A stretch of DNA of 8,083 bases from Candidatus Saccharimonadales bacterium. Lineage in GTDB: Bacteria; Patescibacteriota; Saccharimonadia; Saccharimonadales; Saccharimonadaceae. Position 1 is the stretch's first letter; each line of letters begins with the position of its first letter. The position numbers and the translations under genes are program-made. Below the pieces are notes generated by a model. The model worked only from the letters and a program-made list of their open reading frames with translations, was not told where the DNA came from and searched no databases. Below, one piece after another: positions 5,797 through 8,083 of the stretch. Location: the NCBI GenBank assembly GCA_030145955.1, contig JASLCR010000042.1, positions 1-8,083 on the forward strand, written 5' to 3'.

Positions 5797-6303
5797 CTAC
5801 GTGGTGATGGCCGTGTGATGCTGGAACAGCCTCCTGCTCTGAAGTGGGCTGTTGCACAGCTTGGCCTTCTCGATCTGGCGCATATCAGGAGGAAACAGCA
5901 CGGACAAATCCGGGGTTTCGTAGGGCGTAGCCTTCTCGTCGTAGATGCATTGAAGCATCGAGATGGCTACTGCTGCTTCGAAGGTGATGTCTCGCTGCAG
6001 GTGCCCCAGCGCGTGCTGCGCTTCCCGACCCACCTTGGCTCGTCTGATCTTCGTCAGTGCTTCGTTGAAGAGCGAAAGTGCGTTGAGGAGACTGTCTCGT
6101 CCGAGGAACATCCAGTCCTTCGAGTCGATGTCTCGTGCGGCCTTGAGCATGATCAACCCTCGTACGTACGTGCACTCGATCATGCAGACCGGGTCTTGTC
6201 CCGTAGCCCGTAAAGCATCAACTGTGGCGAGAAGTTCCTGAAGCTTTGTCGCACTTGTAGTACCTGCAACTTGAGTCACAAGTACTTGTGTTACTGGCGT
6301 CAC
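5797..6303 (-). CDS. Hypothetical protein of an autonomous, GC-shifted cassette
   Basis: A 168-residue protein with no family I recognise. The N-terminal 15 residues are Thr/Val/Gln-rich. The remainder looks mainly alpha-helical and soluble, for example KLQELLATVDALRATG (20-35), SLLNALSLFNEALTKIRRAK (71-90) and a segment with paired Cys/Met (ISMLQCIYDE), which could form a helical-repeat (TPR-like) bundle. No signal peptide, transmembrane segment or catalytic motif is evident. The minus strand is coding because codon use is highly ordered: all nine Ile codons are ATC and all eight Lys codons AAG, with GAC, CTC and TTC favoured, unlike the mixed AT-ending codons of its neighbours. The first 25-30 codons are less biased. 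GTG 6303 is chosen because GGAG lies 6 nt upstream; the frame is open to a TTG at 6357, but that lies inside the promoter. It lies after murC on the same strand but has its own promoter and a downstream hairpin. Recent transfer or strong selection on codons would both fit. Confidence 0.7.
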   Translation of the reverse strand: MTPVTQVLVTQVAGTTSATKLQELLATVDALRATGQDPVCMIECTYVRGLIMLKAARDIDSKDWMFLGRDSLLNALSLFNEALTKIRRAKVGREAQHALGHLQRDITFEAAVAISMLQCIYDEKATPYETPDLSVLFPPDMRQIEKAKLCNSPLQSRRLFQHHTAITT

Positions 6304-6309
6304 TGGTAT

Positions 6310-6313
6310 CTCC
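6310..6313 (-). promoter_or_regulatory. Ribosome binding site for the cassette gene (GTG start at 6303)
   Basis: On the minus strand GGAG is followed by ATACCA and then GTG. A second purine-rich GAGGAA lies just upstream. Both lie in the short leader (about 38 nt) predicted from the promoter at 6348-6376. Confidence 0.55.
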
Positions 6314-6347
6314 AATTCCTCGTAGGTCTGTAGGTAGCAACAAAAGT

Positions 6348-6376
6348 ATCGTAACAATCAAGGTAGGGTAAGTCAA
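6348..6376 (-). promoter_or_regulatory. Strong sigma70-type promoter for the cassette gene
   Basis: On the minus strand TTGACT (6376-6371) is followed by exactly 17 bp and TACGAT (6353-6348), with TGT directly before the -10 (extended -10). Transcription should start near 6341. The -35 begins 1 bp after the murC stop codon, so the cassette can be expressed independently of murC. Confidence 0.7.
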
Positions 6377-6377
6377 A

Positions 6378-7616
6378 TTAAGAGTGACGACGCACCCAGC
6401 TATCAATCGAGCCGGCACCCATGCAGAGGACAAGCTTTCCTGTCTCGCGAGCTTTTTGGACATTGTCCCATAGCACGTTATCTAATTCGGCAATATGAAT
6501 GTTAGTTTGTTCGAGGTTTTCTGTTAATTGTTCTGGAGTAAGGATTTCTAGGTCTTTATTCTCACGGCTTTGGTACGTAGGAAGCCAATAAACTTCGTCG
6601 GCATCTTGAAATACATCATCAATATACTGGTCGCGGATTTCATGCTGACGAACGTTTTGATGCGGTTCGTATACTAGTACGACATGTTCGGAAAGTTCGC
6701 GCGCCATTTGTAGGGTAGCGGCAATTTCTGTTGGCGTGTGGCCGTAGTCGGTGTACAAATTTTCACCAAGCTTTTCAAAGCGCCGCGTGGTGCCGGGAAA
6801 TTTATTCAGTCCGTAGGCTGCGTATTTAGGGGCGAGGCCAAACCGCTTCAGGGCTCCAAGAACGAGGCTGGCATTGCGGCGGTTATGTTCGCCAGGGAGT
6901 TTTAGTAGAGGATTGACACCATCAATATAGCCAATGTGAGGGCTCTGCCCAAAAATTGATTCGTATTCTCTCCAGGTAAATACTGCTTCAGATTGACTGC
7001 TAAACTGCTGGAACGCTTCAAAGTATTCGGCCTCGGTTGGATACGTATCGGGATGATCATGCTCAACGGTAGTAATAAGTGACACAAATGGCTCAAAATG
7101 CAAGAAATTACGGTCAAATTCGTCACACTCGTAAATAAAGTACTCGCTTCCCGGCACGTAACGGCCGCTTGGGCCCCAAGAGAGAGTTGTGCCAACACAG
7201 TAGCTGACCGGAAGGCCGAAATATTTCGCTAGCCACACAACCATGCCGGTTGTTGTGGTCTTGCCGTGTGTGCCTGCAATGGCAATAAGTTTTAAGTTCT
7301 TTTCCTTAAGGATGTGAAGCAAAAACTCATCACGTTTGCTAATTTTAATACCGAGCTCGCGTGCGGCGACAAGCTCGGGGTGATCATCGGGAAGGGCGGC
7401 AGTATAGATAAACCAATCGATGTGCTGCTTTTTATGCTGTTCGCGCAGGAAAGCCTCTGACTGAGTAGTAGAAAATCTAACTCCTCTTTCTGTGAGGTGC
7501 TTGGTCATCAGGCTTTCGGTCTGATCTGACCCGGCAACATTGTAGCCAGCGTCAAGCGCAATCTCTGCGAGTGGCCCGATTCCTACACCACCAATACCGG
7601 AAAAGTAGCAATTCAT
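6378..7616 (-). CDS. murC: UDP-N-acetylmuramate--L-alanine ligase (MurC)
   Basis: Cytoplasmic Mur ligase that adds L-Ala to UDP-MurNAc in peptidoglycan precursor synthesis. At 412 residues it is slightly short for MurC. Motifs in order are the Rossmann loop SGIGGVGIGPLAEIA at 6-20, GSDQTES at 29-35, Walker A IAGTHGKTTTTGM at 113-125, ECDEFDRNFL at 163-172 (the Firmicutes-like form of the MurC acidic motif), EHDHPDTY at 185-192, GEHNRRNA at 242-249, TRRFEKLG at 277-284, DYGHTPTEI at 290-298 (usually HHPTEI), EPHQNVRQ at 317-324 and MGAGSID at 399-405. Mpl is a relative, but the middle motif fits MurC better. ATG 7616 is preferred because the glycine loop begins 6 residues later, as usual; a frame open to 7685 would add a spurious hydrophobic stretch across the promoter. 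No other mur gene is nearby. Confidence 0.9.
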   Translation of the reverse strand: MNCYFSGIGGVGIGPLAEIALDAGYNVAGSDQTESLMTKHLTERGVRFSTTQSEAFLREQHKKQHIDWFIYTAALPDDHPELVAARELGIKISKRDEFLLHILKEKNLKLIAIAGTHGKTTTTGMVVWLAKYFGLPVSYCVGTTLSWGPSGRYVPGSEYFIYECDEFDRNFLHFEPFVSLITTVEHDHPDTYPTEAEYFEAFQQFSSQSEAVFTWREYESIFGQSPHIGYIDGVNPLLKLPGEHNRRNASLVLGALKRFGLAPKYAAYGLNKFPGTTRRFEKLGENLYTDYGHTPTEIAATLQMARELSEHVVLVYEPHQNVRQHEIRDQYIDDVFQDADEVYWLPTYQSRENKDLEILTPEQLTENLEQTNIHIAELDNVLWDNVQKARETGKLVLCMGAGSIDSWVRRHS

Positions 7617-7623
7617 TACTACT

Positions 7624-7652
7624 AGTATAACAGCACAAGCACGTTGTATAAT
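7624..7652. promoter_or_regulatory. Overlapping divergent promoters for murC and the MFS-like gene
   Basis: On the minus strand the extended -10 TGTTATACT (hexamer at 7629-7624) places the murC start 7 nt on, at 7617, one base before the ATG; there is no Shine-Dalgarno. On the plus strand TATAAT (7647-7652) predicts a start near 7659, with a 25-nt leader before ATG 7684. The two -10 hexamers are 17 bp apart, so each occupies the other's -35 position and neither has a consensus -35. Confidence 0.5.
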
Positions 7653-7683
7653 GAAGTGGAGAAAAGCGGAAAATAACACAAAC

Positions 7684-8083
7684 ATGCTTCTACGAATATT
7701 AGACCGGCTATTACTGCGGCGTCATTTCTGGCGCTATGCAACCTTTTCTGAGGTTGCCGAGCTCTACGCGTCACGTTTAATGACGATGTTTGCACTGCGA
7801 TTTGTGCTGATGTTTAGCACGGTATATTTGTACAAACTTGGCTATGGTCTCGTTTTCTTAGGCCTGTTTTGGGCGGGATACTTCTTCTTGAAGGCGCTAT
7901 TTGCATGGCCTGCGGCGAAAATTATCTTGCGATTTGGTCCAAAACACGGGGTGCTTTTTGCAAGCGTTGTATTTGCAAGCAGTATGGTGTTGCTGTATGT
8001 TGCCGATGAAGTTGGCATTGCTGCAATTGCCGGATGGTGTGTGATGCAAGCGTTTGCCGGTACATTAAATAACTTGTCTTACA
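7684..8083 (+). CDS. MFS-like membrane transporter, N-terminal part (runs off the right edge)
   Basis: An open frame from ATG 7684 to the window end, giving 133 visible residues. A basic, Leu-rich N-terminal segment (MLLRILDRLLLRRHFWRY) precedes about four predicted membrane helices: roughly 31-50, 54-75, 88-105 and 110-130. Between helices 2 and 3 lies AAKIILRFGPKHG (77-89), which sits where major facilitator proteins carry the GxxxDRxGRR loop but matches it only loosely. The basic N terminus facing the cytoplasm fits the positive-inside rule. The -10 at 7647-7652 and purine patches (GGAG 7658-7661, GCGGA 7666-7670) lie upstream, but no ideally spaced ribosome binding site is seen. Divergent from murC with overlapping promoters. 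No substrate can be inferred; a membrane protein of another family remains possible. Confidence 0.7.
   Translation, partial: MLLRILDRLLLRRHFWRYATFSEVAELYASRLMTMFALRFVLMFSTVYLYKLGYGLVFLGLFWAGYFFLKALFAWPAAKIILRFGPKHGVLFASVVFASSMVLLYVADEVGIAAIAGWCVMQAFAGTLNNLSY

Noticed and set aside
5746..6213. Plus-strand open frame of 155 codons across the cassette
   Set aside because: The opposite strand has highly ordered codon use, a promoter and a ribosome binding site. The plus frame starts inside the terminator hairpin and gives an unstructured, Arg/Ser/Val-rich protein, so it is the mirror image of the minus-strand gene.
6304..6357. Longer form of the cassette protein starting at TTG 6357
   Set aside because: The TTG lies in the promoter spacer, upstream of the predicted transcription start, and has no ribosome binding site. 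GTG 6303 has GGAG 6 nt upstream.
5725..6377. Insertion sequence or transposon carrying the orphan gene
   Set aside because: No transposase, no matching terminal inverted repeats and no convincing target-site duplication could be found by eye at either edge.
7617..7685. 23-residue hydrophobic N-terminal extension of MurC, resembling a signal peptide
   Set aside because: MurC is cytoplasmic and its Rossmann glycine loop normally lies near the N terminus. The extension covers both divergent -10 elements.
1..8083. CRISPR array, tRNA or rRNA genes
   Set aside because: No regularly spaced direct repeats, cloverleaf-like segments or rRNA-like conserved stretches were seen on either strand.

Overview
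The window reads as ordinary, densely coding bacterial chromosome of moderate GC content. It uses the standard code: TGA ends the threonylcarbamoyl-AMP synthase and FolC-like genes, so this is not a lineage that recodes UGA. Gene content and protein style (a divergent MurC, a lone FolC-like Mur ligase, a CYTH-kinase fusion, small MazG and wHTH-Nudix proteins, little biosynthesis) suggest a Patescibacteria/CPR bacterium, most likely Saccharibacteria. That placement is inferred from general resemblance, not from a search.

Layout. Positions 2-1450 hold the tail of an unrecognised protein, then a TsaC/YrdC-type threonylcarbamoyl-AMP synthase and TrmB. Both act on tRNA, and they are tightly packed (4-bp gap, then a 4-bp overlap). 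A FolC-family Mur ligase follows (1455-2804). Convergent to it is a minus-strand pair (2814-4608): an upstream CYTH + uridine-kinase-like fusion and a downstream YpgQ/YedJ-type HD phosphohydrolase. A 93-bp divergent intergenic region separates the fusion gene from a plus-strand winged-helix-Nudix protein and a MazG-like pyrophosphohydrolase (4702-5724). So 2814-5724 is a run of four genes whose families act on nucleotides or phosphoanhydrides.

Positions 5749-6376 hold the most unusual object here: one minus-strand gene of unknown function with its own well-formed promoter, its own ribosome binding site and a strong hairpin beyond its stop. Its codon use is clearly GC-richer than its neighbours (every Ile codon is ATC and every Lys codon is AAG). 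It looks like an inserted, self-contained expression cassette. Beyond it are murC on the minus strand (6378-7616) and, divergently, the start of an MFS-like membrane protein that runs off the right edge (7684-8083).

Several starts (mazG, murC, the Nudix gene) have a -10 element directly next to the ATG and no Shine-Dalgarno sequence, which predicts leaderless or near-leaderless mRNAs. Other genes (tsaC, trmB, HD, cassette) have clear GGAG-type sites. I see no tRNA, rRNA, CRISPR array, transposase or integrase. No stretch over 300 bp lacks a gene.
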